DNA from: Ziziphus jujuba
Lineage: Eukaryota > Streptophyta > Magnoliopsida > Rosales > Rhamnaceae
DNA length: 64,000 bases
Reading direction: 5' to 3'
Assembly (NCBI RefSeq): GCF_031755915.1
Contig: NC_083387.1
Span: 19,923,001 to 19,987,000 of the forward strand
Below, piece after piece: positions 22,401-34,468 of this stretch; position 1 is the first letter of the stretch; each line of letters starts with the position of its first letter. The notes under the pieces are model-generated. The model ran no database searches, was not told where the DNA came from, and was given only the letters and a program-made list of their open reading frames with translations. Both the position numbers and the translations under genes were made by a program.

Positions 22401-24978
22401 ACAAATTTTTTTTTTTTTTGTGGATAAAATTTTGTAATATTTTTATTTTTTTCAATAGTAATTTTATTAAAAAAAATAAATTGTATTTTGATGGTGGTTT
22501 GTTTTGCGCCAATAATAGGCTTTTTTTTTTTTTTTTTTTCTGTTCAAAGATACGAATAAGCAAGGACGTTTTAATGTTACTTAGTCCAGATTCTTTACAA
22601 GTCAGGGCTAAATGCTGGCTACTTTCAGGCTTTCAGCTCCAAGCGGCCCTTAATCGAAATATTAGAATAAATTACCAATCAAATCTGAACTTGAATCATT
22701 ATACAAATAAGTTTCTTCTTACATCTGAGTGCTCAAACTGTTCATATTTGAAACTGAAAATGCAAACTACACCATCAAGGTTCTGCATAAATATTAATAA
22801 TAAATAATAAAGAATCTGCTTAATTTGCTGAAAACATGGATAAGAAAAAGTTAGGCCTACAAATTGCAATCGAGCAAAGGACAAAAAGCAACCGAAACCC
22901 AAAAAAAAAAAAAGAAAAAAAAATTTGATGACAAAGAATTTGTTCCAATTGCTGATAGTGTTTGGGTTTTAGAAATTTCCTTAGAGTGCTCAGGCTGATT
23001 TGAATTGAATGCAAACGGCAATTCAGGTCTACCAATAACCATTAACCAAAAAAAGTTTACCCATAACCTGAAAAAAAAAAAAAAAAAAAAAGCCATTGAA
23101 ATTTTAAATATTTTTAATATAATTAATATTAATTAATATATGTTTATAATATATACTTGAGGATGTTTTCCTTTCCATTAAAAACATTGTTTTGCTTTCT
23201 TCGATTATACATAGTAATGATGTTTTGCCTTAAATAAGCTCATCCGTGTTACTTTTATTCTTTTAGAGAAAAATCTCTCTTTGATTGCTTATAAGATTTT
23301 AATTACCAGAAAAAGAATAAACTAAAAAAAAATTATAGTGATTTATTCTCAACGTGAGAGCTACATTCACTTTGTTGCCAAATATGTTTTTTCACTATAC
23401 AATCAAATGAGAAGATTACAGAATATTGTTTTTGTTTTTTTTTTTTTAAATAAAAAAATAAACCTTCTGATGGTTATCATCGATTTAGAAACTATTTGGA
23501 TCAACATAATATTAGCTCGTTTTTACCATCTTATGGAAGTCAAGACTAACAATATGAAGCCTTTGTAGCCCCTCTCAACTGGCTGCGATTTGAGCATATT
23601 GGCATACACACGAGGCGCTTAGGGGACTTGTTAGAGATCAAACAAGCAGCTTTTCAAACTTGCAAGCCGATTAGTTGTTTGGGTTCCTTCCACTTACTCT
23701 ACCACCCTGTGCTTACATGATCTTGTTTCTTGATTAACAAGCAACCAAGGAAAACTATATCTATAGTTCAATATATGTTTCTTGGAAACTTCGATCCAGC
23801 TTGATCATAGGCTGTTGTTGTTTCTTCAAATCTTTACTAGTGCGACGATGAAGAAGATGGTGTTGCGACTTGGAGAATACTTCCATAAAGTGGGACTTCA
23901 ACATGGCAACCCAAGCAACCTGTCTTTGTAACAATAATGGAATATCATTGGCTTTTGTTTCAATATCGCTGCCATTATTGAGATCTTTGATGATAATTAA
24001 TGTCTGAATAATTAAACTCATGCTTCAGAGACAAGCCTATTCGACTTAATAATGGATTTTGGTCACCAACATTTACATAGTAGCAAGGTGACCACACCAC
24101 ATGGCAACCTAATTTCCTTTCCAGGTTCAAGATTATGGTTGAACTCTACGCTTCTTTGCAGCTAATCTAAAGCACGTCTTGCAGCTTCTTTGTCTCTTTT
24201 TCTCCTCTTCTTCTTCCCAGCCCTCACACTTATCATGAACTTCTTCACTCTTCTTCTCCATACCTACTAGCTCAATGCAAAAATGCAAGAATACGTACCC
24301 TTCTATTATTTCTTTCCCCTTCTCTCTCTAGACACCAGATCAAGGGCACACTTGCTTTTTAATATTTATATTATTAAAAGAATTTTATTAGTGACATAAG
24401 TCTGGATTTTTCAAACAAATAGAATTATATATTAGCAATTAATTTTTGTTAAGATCTCTAATAATGTTTAGATTTCTTAGCTTATATAACATTTTTTTAT
24501 TATTTAAGAATCAATTTAAATTTAATTTATTTTGTTCATCTTCCATATCCTTTGTTTTATATGGTAATTGTATCATAAGTGGGAAACTCTGTCATTTTTC
24601 ATACATATTATTTCAGTTTCAGAGGCCCAGAAAAATTGAAAAATTATTATATTTAGAAAATTATATACTATGTAAATTTAAAAAAGAAATTAAAAAATCT
24701 AAGGTTTTAATTGTTGTAGAATTACCAGTAAAAAGAGGAACACACTGGCCTAACATGGTCGCATCTTGCAATACAGAGGAACCTTATTATAATTACTTTG
24801 GTAAATCATTTATTTTATCATTTTTGGCAAATCATTTAATGCTATTCTAATGTATGTCCCTTCTAGAACTATGACAAATTATTCATTTAAAAGGTTATTA
24901 ATTTATCGATAAATAAATATTTATTAATTTAAAAAAAGTTATACTATTTTTGTGAAATAATTTTACTAATTATAATAC

Positions 24979-25011
<33 letters not shown>

Positions 25012-26475
25012 TATTTAAAGGAAAAGGTCAATTTGATCAAATATCACTAGATTGATCAAGAATTTCATTATACAAAGAAGTATACAAATAGAAGGAATTC
25101 CACTAATAAATTTAAAGAAGACCATTATTGAGTTGGCTAATTAATGAAATGTCTACTTATGAAAAATTGTGGATCAATTGATCAATTTTTATTTCAAATC
25201 CCTTTTTTTTTTTTTTCCCCTATACATCATGAAAAATGTAAAAAAAAATTAGGTACATATTTTTTTTTTTTTGGGGGGGGGGGGGGTGGAAGAGCTAATT
25301 GAAAAAAAAATAAAAATAAAAGCTGATTAGAAAAAAAAAATTTATTATGTAAAGTAAATATTTATATATATTATTTATTTATTACAAGTTTAGTCAATTA
25401 TTAATGTATATATTTAAAAAAAAATTATTATCTTATACATTTAACGAATTTATTTATTTAGTAGCAATTTCATTAATTTAGCGAGATTAGTCATCTATTG
25501 AGGTGTTACCATATTCGCAATTCCTTGCATAAAAAATAACAAATAAACTTGTTTGAATTTTTTTTTATTAAAGAAATGGACCTTTAACAAGATATGCACT
25601 TAAAATTAATAAATAAAATTGGGACTTTTTTATTAAGGAAAAAAAGAAAAAGAAAAAAAAGGGACCATTAACAACATATGCACTGAGTTATAAACTTGTA
25701 ATTTATTAGTTTTATGTAATATGAGGTGTAAAATATGAAAACCATCATTTTAACTCTTGAAAAATTTTAGGTTAAGTTTTTTCCTTTCTAACCCAATGCT
25801 CGGAAGGAAAGCTTCTGTTTTTCTATACTTGCATATTCTCAAGCCTGTCTCCAGAATTTGCTGAATTTAAAGCTCTTGCTGGGGCTGTGGATTATGCTGA
25901 ACGAACTGGCTCAAGATATTGACTCTAAGAAGCATCCCCGCGATGTTGACTCTGAGAAGGATCCCCTGCAAATGGGAAAGTTATAACCATGTCCCACCAA
26001 AGATAGATTGGCTAATACTCCTATAGTCAATCTTATCTTTATTCTAATGACTGTTTTGATTTTGAAACTTCTCAGTAAGGGCCAGTACCCTTGTCAATGC
26101 TAAACCAACTGCTGCTGGATAAAGATTCCCTGTAATGCCTCATGCTACTGAATTTTCTTTTCTTTTTCTTCTTTCCATTTTTTTTTTTTTTTTTTTTGGC
26201 TTTTATACACCCTTTATTACAAACCGTCAAACTAATATCCATGCACAATCCAAACATTTATGTAATATAATATATACATATATATACTCTTAACCACAAA
26301 TCAATCCAAATTGAACTACCAATAAACAAAATTCACTATCAAGACACCAGAAACATAATTCATAACATTATAATCAACATACTACAAAGCGGACAAAGTT
26401 TAAACGTACCATTTATACCTACAACCTAACCTAGTACATAATTAAATTTCTAATGGGCATGGCTACACAATTCTC
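22401..26475. other. AT-rich intergenic stretch
   Basis: Simple repeats dominate: poly-T near 22521 and 26172, a G run at about 25273-25286, and TA runs near 24981. Short open frames at 22418-22807, 23761-24021 and 24446-24850 resemble nothing I know. No RNA gene or transposon terminus was recognised. Confidence 0.5.
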
Positions 26476-27436
26476 TCAATCACCCCTGATTTGTTTAAGT
26501 AGTTTCTTAACAAATCTCTCTTTAAGATCACCTTTAAGAGACTTGAATGTTGATACATATTGAGGTTTATCTATTATTGTTTGAAAAACATCAAGATGGT
26601 CATCTTCAGATAAACCCATCGTACTCAACTCAGCTGAAATGTCAGAGCGGTCTTCATTCCCTTTCACAAGCTTTTCAGTAATTACACTTAAGTGCTCGAT
26701 ACTTTTTTCAAACATTTGTTGAAATGATGCCATTGCAATGTCATCAATATTGTCAGCTGATCTATTTCTCTTCTTAGTATGAGACGAGGTGGCAGTTGAC
26801 CTGTTTTGATTATGAACAGACACTGGTGAACTCTCATCACCATCATTCATATTTTCCTTCATATTTTCCTCTTCCCGGTCAAGCTCTTTAGCCATTTCAA
26901 CCGGAGTTTCTGCTCCTCTACCGGTTGCTCTGTCTTTTCCAAGTATGTTAGCCAGCCGATCAAAGATAGGGAAAGGCTTCCCCCTCCATCCCCTAGCATC
27001 CTTATTGTGCTACAACAAAAATGAGAGACATTAACAATATTATTTGAATATTTAAAAAGAAACAAATAATTTCATTGGTAAAGTATTAAACCTGGACATA
27101 AGTTAGCCATGCCTCCTCACTGTCAACTTCAATACATTTTCTAACATCGTTCCATACAAAACCACTCCTGTTCATCATGTCACATATGAGTCCATAATAT
27201 TTCTTCCATTTCCTCATCTTTGAATCTATGTGAGGAGTAGCTTTTAATCCAGAATTAGGACATGATTCTTGTAATGCTTTCTCTATCTGATTTATGGTTC
27301 CAGGTTTAAAAGAACCATTGTCACATTTACCACCACGTGACACTACATCTTCAAGAATTGTTAATAATGCCTCTTCTTCAATCTTGTTCCATGATCTCCT
27401 TGTTCCTTTCAATTGAGTATTTTGTTCAATATCCAT
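26476..27436 (-). CDS. Harbinger ORF1, Myb/SANT-like DNA-binding protein
   Basis: This gene has two exons, 27436-27092 (115 codons) and 27009-26476 (178 codons), joined in phase 0 by CAG|GTTTAA and TTGTTGTAG|CAC. The 292-residue product has an N-terminal Myb/SANT-like (trihelix) domain at about 11-115 with conserved Trp residues (RRSWNKIEEE, RKWKKYY, FVWND, EAW). A GWRGKPFPIFDRL motif follows, then an acidic-to-basic linker with KKRNRSAD, possibly nuclear targeting. In PIF/Harbinger elements this protein binds the element ends and helps the transposase enter the nucleus. It lies just downstream of the transposase on the same strand. Both exons are open, so the gene could be intact. Confidence 0.85.
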
Positions 27437-27717
27437 TCCTAAATACGCATATTAACAAAAATAAATAAATAAATAAATATTTAAATACATAATAAAAAGA
27501 TTAACAATAGAAATGCTTATTAATTAAAAAAATACTTAACCACATAATTAAGAGATTAACAATAGAACTGAAATTCAACCAGTAGCTCAACATACATTAA
27601 CATAATAAAAGTTGTCAACAAATGACAGCAAATACTAAACTACATTGTCATGGTCAAAATACCAACAAACTAATACAAATAAAATGTCTCAAATTTATCA
27701 AACAATTCTAATGATGC

Positions 27718-29102
27718 CTATTGCGCTCGCCACTCATCATACATTTGGATTGCTAAATTATCCCTCCAAATAGCCCATTGGTCCGATGAATCAGTTGAGT
27801 CCATGAAATCAACTTCTTGGTTTATTTGATTATCATCCAAATTATCTACTTCATGCTCCAATGGATCAACATGCATTTCTTCTCTAATAAGGTTATGCAG
27901 TAAGCAACAAGCAGTAATAATTCGACAATGTGTTTTAATGGGATAAAAAGATGGACTTCTCAAAATAGCCCACCGCATCTTAAGCAATCCAAAACATCTT
28001 TCTATCACATTCCTTGCTGAAGCATGTTTCATATTAAAGTATTCCTCATGATTAGAAGGTTGACTTCCATCTCTCCACTCTGATAAGTGATATCGTGTTC
28101 CTCTATATGGTGCAAGAAATCCCTCCCCATTTGTGTACCCACCATCCACAAGGTAATAATTTCCTATAAATTCAAAAAACATTTTAAATTCTCATAAGTA
28201 GGATGATTTCCAAAAACCATTAATATAATTAGCATATAAAGTCTTTATATTACCTGTGGGAACTTTAAATCCATTTGGCCTAGTTATTGCATCTTGAAGT
28301 ACTATAGAATCAGATGCAGACCCCTCCCACCCCGGTAACACAAATATAAACTTCATGTCACGTGAACAAACACCCAAGACATTGGTTGCAATTTCTCCAT
28401 TACCAGTTCGATATCTTGGTTTGTCACTTTCAAACACACGGACCTTAATATAAGTACCATTCAATGCTCCTAAGCAATTCTACTTTGTTGAAAGTATAAT
28501 AATTGAAAGAAAAAAAATTAGTGTATTGAAAATAAATAATGTAAGACTACATAAATCTATTTTCTAAATTTTTGTTGACTCACCTTAAAGCATTTCCATC
28601 TATCGTCAGTACAATTGTCTGAAACAGGTTCTGGCACAAGGAGTAGTCTACCATGCAGTCTTAGCACACCATGTAAAACAGAATTAAAATATCTACTAAT
28701 TGTTTCTCCCGACCTCTTAAATCTAGAATTAATTGTACGATTTTTTACATGGTGGGTAAGAATATGCAAAAATATACATACTTGCTCCTCCAATCGTACT
28801 AAACCATCATTTTTCACTCTTCCATCCGTATGAAGTAGCTCACATAATATTCCAAAAGTTCTTCTATCCATTCCCAGTTGATTAATACATTCAACATCAC
28901 TATTGCCTATTATATTATCTAAATAACTAAGTCGAGTCTCATGCCTATCAAAAGTTCGATTCCTAAGCAAATACCTTCTAGTATGCCTTCTCCTATTACG
29001 CTTTCTCCTAATCATCCACAACATCATCATCAAGAACAATCCCATCATATGCAAGTGCCAGGTCCTTATGATTATGTATGCCATAAGCTTTCTTTGATCC
29101 AT
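27718..29102 (-). CDS. PIF/Harbinger transposase (ALP1-like), catalytic Asp lost
   Basis: Three exons (29102-28584, 28479-28254 and 28163-27718) join in frame to give about 396 residues. Splice sites are AAG|GTGAGT, AAAGTAG|AAT, ACAG|GTAATA and TTATAG|GAA. Residues 70-173 form the helical N-terminal part (MDRRTFGILCELLHTDGR), and the DDE nuclease follows. The first catalytic Asp, in the family motif GALDGTY, is Asn here (GALNGTY, about residue 180; codon at 28461-28459). The second (LVDGGYTN, about 255) and the Glu (NVIERCFG, about 303) are present. The enzyme should not cut DNA unless the Asn is tolerated. Domesticated relatives such as Arabidopsis ALP1 have also lost catalytic residues. Element ends were not found. 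Confidence 0.88.
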
Positions 29103-29523
29103 ATCTACTCATAAAAGATATCAACAAACAATATTAACAAACCAAAAATATACATGGAAAAAACCAATTAAAATAAAAGAAACAATCATGCCAAAATATT
29201 TATACAAAAAAGGAAAATAAAAGCATCCAAGTACTCCAAAACAAGACCAACAGACCAAATCAGAAGATGTATTCTCATAAACAATCTTAGATCAACAGAA
29301 AGGAAAGCATCCAAGTGCTCCAAAACAGCAGTTAGAAAGAACAGACCAAATAAGGACAAAATGTCTAACAAAAGAGGGAAGATCAAGAAAGCCACTCTGA
29401 AATTATTGTGCTGCCAAAAAATCCCTCTATTGCTCTAATAACTGTTTTTTTCTTACTAATTTTGAGTTTTAAGCTTCTAGTTACTTTAGCTAAATGCATT
29501 CTCTCCCACGTTAGCTTCTAGTC
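29103..29523. other. Spacer upstream of the Harbinger transposase
   Basis: An AAGCATCCAAGT(A/G)CTCCAAAAC block occurs twice (about 29221 and 29308). A possible splice acceptor (TTTTATGAGTAG) lies 2 bp before the transposase ATG. No terminal inverted repeat was found. Confidence 0.4.
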
Positions 29524-29668
29524 ATGAATGAATCAATTTAGTACCAATCCAATTCATCTTTACAACAACAGGACATGAACGAATCAATTTAGTACCAATC
29601 CAATTCATCTTTACAACAACAGGACATGAACAACTCAATTTAGTACCAATCCAATCCATCTTTACAAC
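29524..29668 (+). repeat. 51-bp tandem repeat, about 2.8 copies
   Basis: The unit containing TCAATTTAGTACCAATCCAA and CATCTTTACAAC repeats at 51-bp spacing (starts near 29530, 29581 and 29632). Only a few bases differ between copies. Confidence 0.95.
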
Positions 29669-29877
29669 TTTTTCTCCATAGTCAAGAAAAAGGTATATGT
29701 GGACAAGAATCACAAACCCAAAAGATAAATAAATAAATAAACAAAAATCAGTGAGGGTAGCAAGAAGCCATGGGCACGGTGACTAACCAAAGGCTAGTTG
29801 GATGCCCCTAACCCCTGTGAAATTGAATTGGCTTTGTTTGTTTTTGAATATACATATATATACACATATATATAAAC

Positions 29878-30035
29878 CCTTGATGATTTCAACTATAATG
29901 AGAATTAGCTAAATGAGATTGATGAAAATACTAAAATAGGGATGGACAACCATCATATATCCTTGATGATTTCAACTGTAATGAGTATTAGCTAAATGGG
30001 ATTGATGAAAATACTAAAACAGGGATGGACAGCAA
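29878..30035 (+). repeat. 83-bp tandem repeat, two copies
   Basis: CTTGATGATTTCAACT followed by GAAAATACTAAAA and AGGGATGGAC occurs at about 29879 and 29962 with few differences. Confidence 0.93.
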
Positions 30036-30484
30036 TCGTCCAATAAAAGCACTCAAGATAACATTGAAGAGAACTAAATTACTAATTCACCCAACACTGT
30101 AACATGAACTGAGGTAGCCATATCCAAATTTAAGTGCACATTTGTAATTTAAAAACCAATATCCCTCAGCGGCTTATATCTATACAACCCCAATACTAAT
30201 TTCTTCAATGGCAGATAACAGAAAACATAATTCCCACTTCCAAACTAGTCAAGAAGAGCATTTGGTATAACTAAAGTTTAGCTTATGACTATAGAACAAA
30301 TAGATAAACACTTCAATACCAATATAACAGAGAATATACAAGTTTCAGAAATATGAAACAGGAAAACAGAAAAACAAAATCAAGATCAAAAAGAAAAAAC
30401 GAATTTTATATATATATACATATATATACATATATTACAAGCAAAAAAAAAAAGAAAGAAAAATGGTATAGACTTTGAACAGTG

Positions 30485-30523
<39 letters not shown>

Positions 30524-30680
30524 TATATAAATAAAATAAAATAGAGACACAAAATAGTCAGTCCAGCAATTTTAAGTTACTCAGTCGACAAAATGATCAA
30601 TATGTATACATATGGTATTTGATATAGCTCAGTTCTTAAGCAAAATCCAGCAATTTTCATGGAGTAAAGTTAGGGTAAAT
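30036..30680. other. Gene-free spacer with TA microsatellites
   Basis: TA and TATACA runs lie at about 30408-30435 and 30489-30523. Otherwise nothing is recognised. Confidence 0.5.
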
Positions 30681-31013
30681 ACCTGACAGCAGTGTCCAGA
30701 GCGTCCAGAGAAAGGTTTTTGCAGAAAGAGACTGTTGCTTTGGGGGTTGTAGTCCTCGGAGAAGAAGACGAATTGAGGGTGCGTGTGTGTGTGTTTGAAA
30801 AAGAAACCCTAGTTTGAAAGAAGAATGAGATAGATCTGTAAAAATGGAATGTAAAATACAAAAAAAAGAGAAAAAGATTGTGGTTGCTCAGACCTGTTTG
30901 GAGAAGACTTCCGCAGAAGATAGGGTCGTAAATGGTGGTTTCGGAGAAAAGGGGAAAGTTTAGAACACCACCATTGTTTCCATACCGCTTCACCGTATTC
31001 CCTTCTCGGGTTC
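30681..31013 (-). pseudogene. Second copy of the PPR 5'UTR exon region
   Basis: The segment resembles the PPR first exon at 21810-21960: CCGCAGAAGATAGGGTCGTA and GGAGAAAAGGGGAAAGTTT match CGCAGAAGACAGATCGTA and GAGAAGCCAAAGGGAAATTT. On the minus strand it ends in a donor-like GCTGTCAG|GTATTT at about 30681. No PPR coding sequence follows. The next gene downstream on this strand is the Harbinger transposase. It could act as a transplanted promoter and leader or be inert. Confidence 0.5.
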
Positions 31014-31780
31014 CTACATTTTTTTTTCGAGGAAAGGGAATAAATTTTTTTTTTATTATTTATTATTATTATTTTTTGACGAGGGGAAAATTATAAATTG
31101 ATTCTTCATTTTCAAATTAATTTGGGATAATTATTATAAAAATTCCCAAAAAAAAAAACCAACAAATATAATAAATAATAATAATAAAGATTTTTTTCTT
31201 TTTTATTGGTGATATTCTCTCATAAATTGGTAATGAATTGAATAACCTTTGAATTAAATTGTATATTTTGGGGTAGAGAGGGGTAAATTGCAATTGAAAA
31301 TAATAATAATAATAATAATATATGTAATAAATAAAAGTTGAATGATAACTCTGCAAAAATTTAAAACTATAACGAAATTTAATGCAGTTATCTATTTAAG
31401 TTATTGAGGAAGAAAAATATTATCCATTTAAATTTTAATTAAAATGAGATCATCGTTTGAAAAAAGGTAAATCCAGAGTGAAAATATTTTTTTTATCAAA
31501 ATTTAACATTTTAAAATTAATATATTTTGCAACATCAAGAGTTCATTATTGTCAAAAATATTTTCCTTATTATTATTATTATTTTGCGAACTATTTCTAA
31601 AAACAAAAATAAAAATATAGCCAAAAAGGCCCTCAGTTTCAGCAATAATACATATACATGCATGTTTTCAAGGTCCTAACATTTTAGGAAGTTTCTAATT
31701 TCCTTGTCTTGAGAGTATTCTATACAAATTATAGTGCTATAAATAAAAAATGCAAGGGCATTTTTTCCCACCATAACTGT
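31014..31780. repeat. Upstream duplication copy 2 and the NRDE gene 3' flank
   Basis: About 31080-31460 matches the PPR upstream region 21961-22380 in the same orientation. The rest is AT-rich and includes the probable 3' end of the NRDE-like gene. Confidence 0.7.
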
Positions 31781-34468
31781 TTAATTCCTCTCCTCTATCC
31801 TGTAAATGACAGTTTGTTCCTTCCACTCTTCATTCTCCAGATACTTCTCATAAAAGCTTACTTCACCGTTCGTTTTCACAGACACCGCAGAAGTGCTTCT
31901 GGTGCCATAATGTCCCTATGCATAAGAGAAAGCCTTGAGAAGCTTTAACAATGTAAATGATAATATAGAGATCAATAACACAAACTTACCAATGGATTTG
32001 TTTCTTCATCAACAAATATGGAACTTAAGTAATATTCCCGTGACGGTGAATAGATGTGAGGTAAAGGGCTTTCTTCATCTTTGGTTGTGTCTGTCATTAG
32101 TTTTTCAATCATCTCTTTTATGGGAAATTCGCCATCGCCATACTTATGCACTAGCTCTTTGAAATTGTCACGTAGTCGCTGAGCCTAAAAAAAAAAGAAA
32201 AAAGAAAAAAGATGATCCAATATTGTTTTGCAAGATGAATGGAAAGCGTAACAGATATTCTACCAGCAAATTTATACAGAATTTTGCAAGTGTTGACAAC
32301 ATAACAAACACTACCACATAGACAGCTTAAATGCCTAACTTTTTCTCCCAAAATAACTTTTAGAGGTAAAACAAATTCAATTAAATGATAAAAGTGCGTG
32401 TCTCAGCTATCATCTTTGATGCACCTTAATTAACTACCAAATTAGAAGCACCTCTATAGGTAATGAAATGAAATTGAAAAGTTTACCTCTGCATGTACAT
32501 TGAGTAGTTATTTTTCGATGTACTTGAACCAGTTACGAAGTGTTGTTTACAAGATTATATGTATTTGTAAAGGGGAAAACATGTGTTCTCACCTTAGGCC
32601 AAGGAGAATCTAGCCTCGCATTTGTCAACACATGAATTCCAGGTAGAACATCAGCCACAAGCTTCTCACCTTCTTTTTGTCTATTGGTTGTATAAACCAT
32701 GGTCTTCGCACATAGATCAGCTAAAATAAGGTTAAATCCGTTGTATTGATCTGCATCTTTCACAACTTCCTCAGCAAACTCCATAGGACTTTTTTTGCTC
32801 TGCAATCATCGAAAACTATAAGAATCAGCAAGGGCTTTTAAGATATTATTTCTAGTAAAAAGGAAGCCTTTAAAACTGAGAATTTTCATGTCTCAACACG
32901 CTACTAAAGCAAATGCGAAAACTTTATCACTTTGATTTTGTAAACAATGTTCAAAGAAGGCATTACAGAACCCATAGCCTTGGCAAACAAGTTATCCCCC
33001 TGTTTTCCCATAAAGGAAAAGAAAGAAGAAGATTTCCTCTCTCCAATTCCCTCCCTAACCCAGATAAAAAGAAAAAGAAAATAATTATAAGAAAACAGTA
33101 GCTACTAATAAACTGTTCTTTGATGACTGATGAATCAGTTAAAAGAACCAAGATAATAAAGGAGGAACTGCACATGAATCTGTGTGAGGATGAAACCACC
33201 CTTTTCCGATATAATTAAAGAGGTGGCTAACAATGGAACCATGATTAAGAAGTCAAGGTTTTAAATGACAAACTAATCTCGATCAGTCTAACGAAGCTAC
33301 TAAATGACAAATTAGACTAATGAAGCTATTAAATGACAAATTACACATTATCTTTAGTAATTGATAGAATTCCTCTAGTAACTTCATTGTTAACTTGTAT
33401 GGAAATTCAAGACCTTAGTTTACATAATATTCAGTGACAACTTAAGTGCATAAAAGTCCAGTGGAATCCAAACTCCCTTTACAGTAGCAAATTTTAGTCC
33501 CATGACTTGGATTCTGTGCCTGCGTTTCAAAGTTCCATTCTCATAGCCCTTGAAAGGCAAACCTATAGGAGAAAGCTATCAAAATTCCACCTTCCATATA
33601 TTATTTTCTTTGACACTAAATTTCTGTACAAGCTAAATATTTTTCTAACTTATTAGACAATAACACAGTGGTCCATCTTCCATGTAGTTTCTTAACATAA
33701 TTGGTAACTTTCTTGATGAGTCTCAAAGATTCTGAACATGCACACTAAATCATATGAGTAACATGCACTATAAAAATCTTCCATGTAGTTTCTTAGAAAT
33801 TGCGGAATAGATAATATCACCAACTAAATTGATAACCCTATAATCAGTCAGGTGTTCCTAAGGCACAAAAACACTCCCAGAGGAAATTGTTTTAATGGTT
33901 TCAAATCAATCAAAATCCAAAAAGCCATTCAAGAAAAATAAATAAATAAGTGATTGATTTTTGCATCAAAGAAATCAAAATTTACCTTCAAGAAAAGGAC
34001 TGGGATGTCCCCTCTGGTCTTAGCTTGTGGAATCAACTGAACTTCCCTGACATTTGTGAGAAAAGCCAACCTACCATCTCTACTACAAGCTAACCAAGTC
34101 CCACCTGCCAAGCCATCTCTTCCCCCCAATATTTCCCCTCCGTCCCACCATGCCAGTGGCTCAGTCGGACTTCCAAATTGCAAAACCAAAAAGAAAACGA
34201 AAACCCGACAAAGAAAAAAAAAGAAAAAAGAAAAAAGAAAAAACGTTATTCATTTCCATTTAGACAGTACCCAAAAACCCAACTCACATCCATTTTCAGC
34301 GCAAAAAAAGAAAACGTAAAAACAACAAAAACAGAGACAGAAACAAAAACAAAAACAAAAAGACCCAGGAAAGAATCAAGCTCACCGGCTGTGATATTCG
34401 TCCCTGTTGAGCAAGAGAAGAAAAGGGTATACTGGGTGAGCCCGCCATAGAAACACTGCTATACACAT
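31781..34468 (-). CDS. NRDE-family (TANGO2-like) protein
   Basis: Five exons give 267 residues: 34468-34386, 34169-33986, 32799-32593, 32184-31990 and 31915-31781. All junctions have GT-AG borders and keep frame. The N-terminus MCIAVFLWRAHPVYPFLLLL leads into the family signature NRDEYHSR (about 21-28). The conserved LAWWDGGEILGGRD and GGTWLACSRDGRLAFLTNVR follow in exon 2. Exon 3 carries GFNLILADL and LPGIHVLTNARLDSPWPK. Exon 5 ends VIYRIEERN. The family is conserved from bacteria to animals (human TANGO2); its biochemical role is unsettled, with links to Golgi organisation and to mitochondrial and heme handling. Length and exon pattern look normal, so this is likely an active gene. Confidence 0.93.

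Noticed and set aside
23761..24021. 86-residue open frame on the minus strand with LLLQRQVAWVAMLKSHF
   Set aside because: No recognised family, no splice or promoter context, and isolated in AT-rich DNA. Possibly a gene remnant, but not supportable.
24140..24270. Lys/Glu-rich minus-strand frame starting MEKKSEEVHDKCEGWEEE
   Set aside because: Low-complexity composition and short length; most likely chance.
25839..25925. Plus-strand coding-like end SSLSPEFAEFKALAGAVDYA followed by ERTGSRY and a stop
   Set aside because: It looks like a C-terminus, but no upstream exon or family could be identified.
26041..29470. Possible flanking direct similarity near 26041-26080 and 29431-29470 as Harbinger ends
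   Set aside because: The match is weak, direct and not inverted, and lacks a 3-bp target duplication, so I did not call element termini.
30670..30993. 107-residue minus-strand frame in the duplicated 5'UTR
   Set aside because: It corresponds to the non-coding first exon and intron region of the PPR gene copy; no protein features.
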